Part shown: positions 5,622-5,625 of the stretch, piece after piece
Layout of the letters: each line of letters opens with the position of its first letter
Numbering within the stretch: position 1 is the first letter of the stretch
Origin: an uncultured Sulfitobacter sp.
GTDB taxonomy: Bacteria; Pseudomonadota; Alphaproteobacteria; Rhodobacterales; Rhodobacteraceae
Assembly: GCA_937923365.1 (NCBI GenBank)
Contig: CALAIJ010000060.1
Coordinates: 1 to 5,625, forward strand
Reading direction: 5' to 3'
DNA length: 5,625 bases
Notes under the pieces: generated by a model
Seen by the model: only the letters and a program-made list of their open reading frames with translations
The model's database searches: none
What the model was told of the DNA's origin: nothing
Program-made: the position numbers and the translations under genes

Positions 5622-5625
5622 TCAC

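Noticed and set aside
1..5625. Undescribed defence, mobile or biosynthetic system.
   Set aside because: Every substantial reading frame is accounted for by a recognised family, there are no transposase, integrase, toxin or array features, and composition is uniform.

Overview
The window looks like ordinary chromosomal housekeeping DNA from an alphaproteobacterium, most likely a Rhodobacteraceae (Roseobacter-group) member. The basis is the high GC content, dense packing with short or overlapping junctions, the protein sequences (MnmD, an Slt70-type transglycosylase and DapA), and the dapA/transglycosylase neighbourhood. The taxonomic call rests on recognition and was not searched. There is no sign of a mobile element, CRISPR array, phage gene or defence system, and codon use looks uniform.

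Layout. Positions 1-590 (minus) hold the N-terminal half of an FAD-dependent oxidoreductase that runs off the left edge. A 63-bp gap carrying a 10-nt direct repeat separates it from the divergent mnmD (654-1325), the methyltransferase for wobble uridine 34 of certain tRNAs. In enterobacteria an FAD oxidase and this methyltransferase are fused as MnmC, so the divergent pair may be a split version. A ten-helix EamA/DMT-family exporter (1322-2191) follows mnmD with a 4-nt ATGA overlap and is probably co-transcribed. It meets a convergent lytic transglycosylase gene (2165-4183, minus) in a 27-bp tail-to-tail overlap that holds an imperfect hairpin.

A 135-bp divergent region (4184-4318) separates the transglycosylase from dapA (4319-5194). 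It contains a fair sigma70-like promoter for the transglycosylase, with an inverted repeat at the predicted transcription start. DapA makes the first committed intermediate of the diaminopimelate/lysine pathway, so the divergent pair joins synthesis of a peptidoglycan precursor to peptidoglycan turnover. A small DUF4440/NTF2-like protein gene ends at 5613 and has no convincing start codon. A Shine-Dalgarno-like AAAGGGG at 5615-5621 suggests another plus-strand gene begins just past the right edge.

I found no convincing undescribed system. The points worth a second look are the possible split MnmC, the short repeats in the two divergent regions, the convergent hairpin, and the unclear start of the DUF4440 gene.
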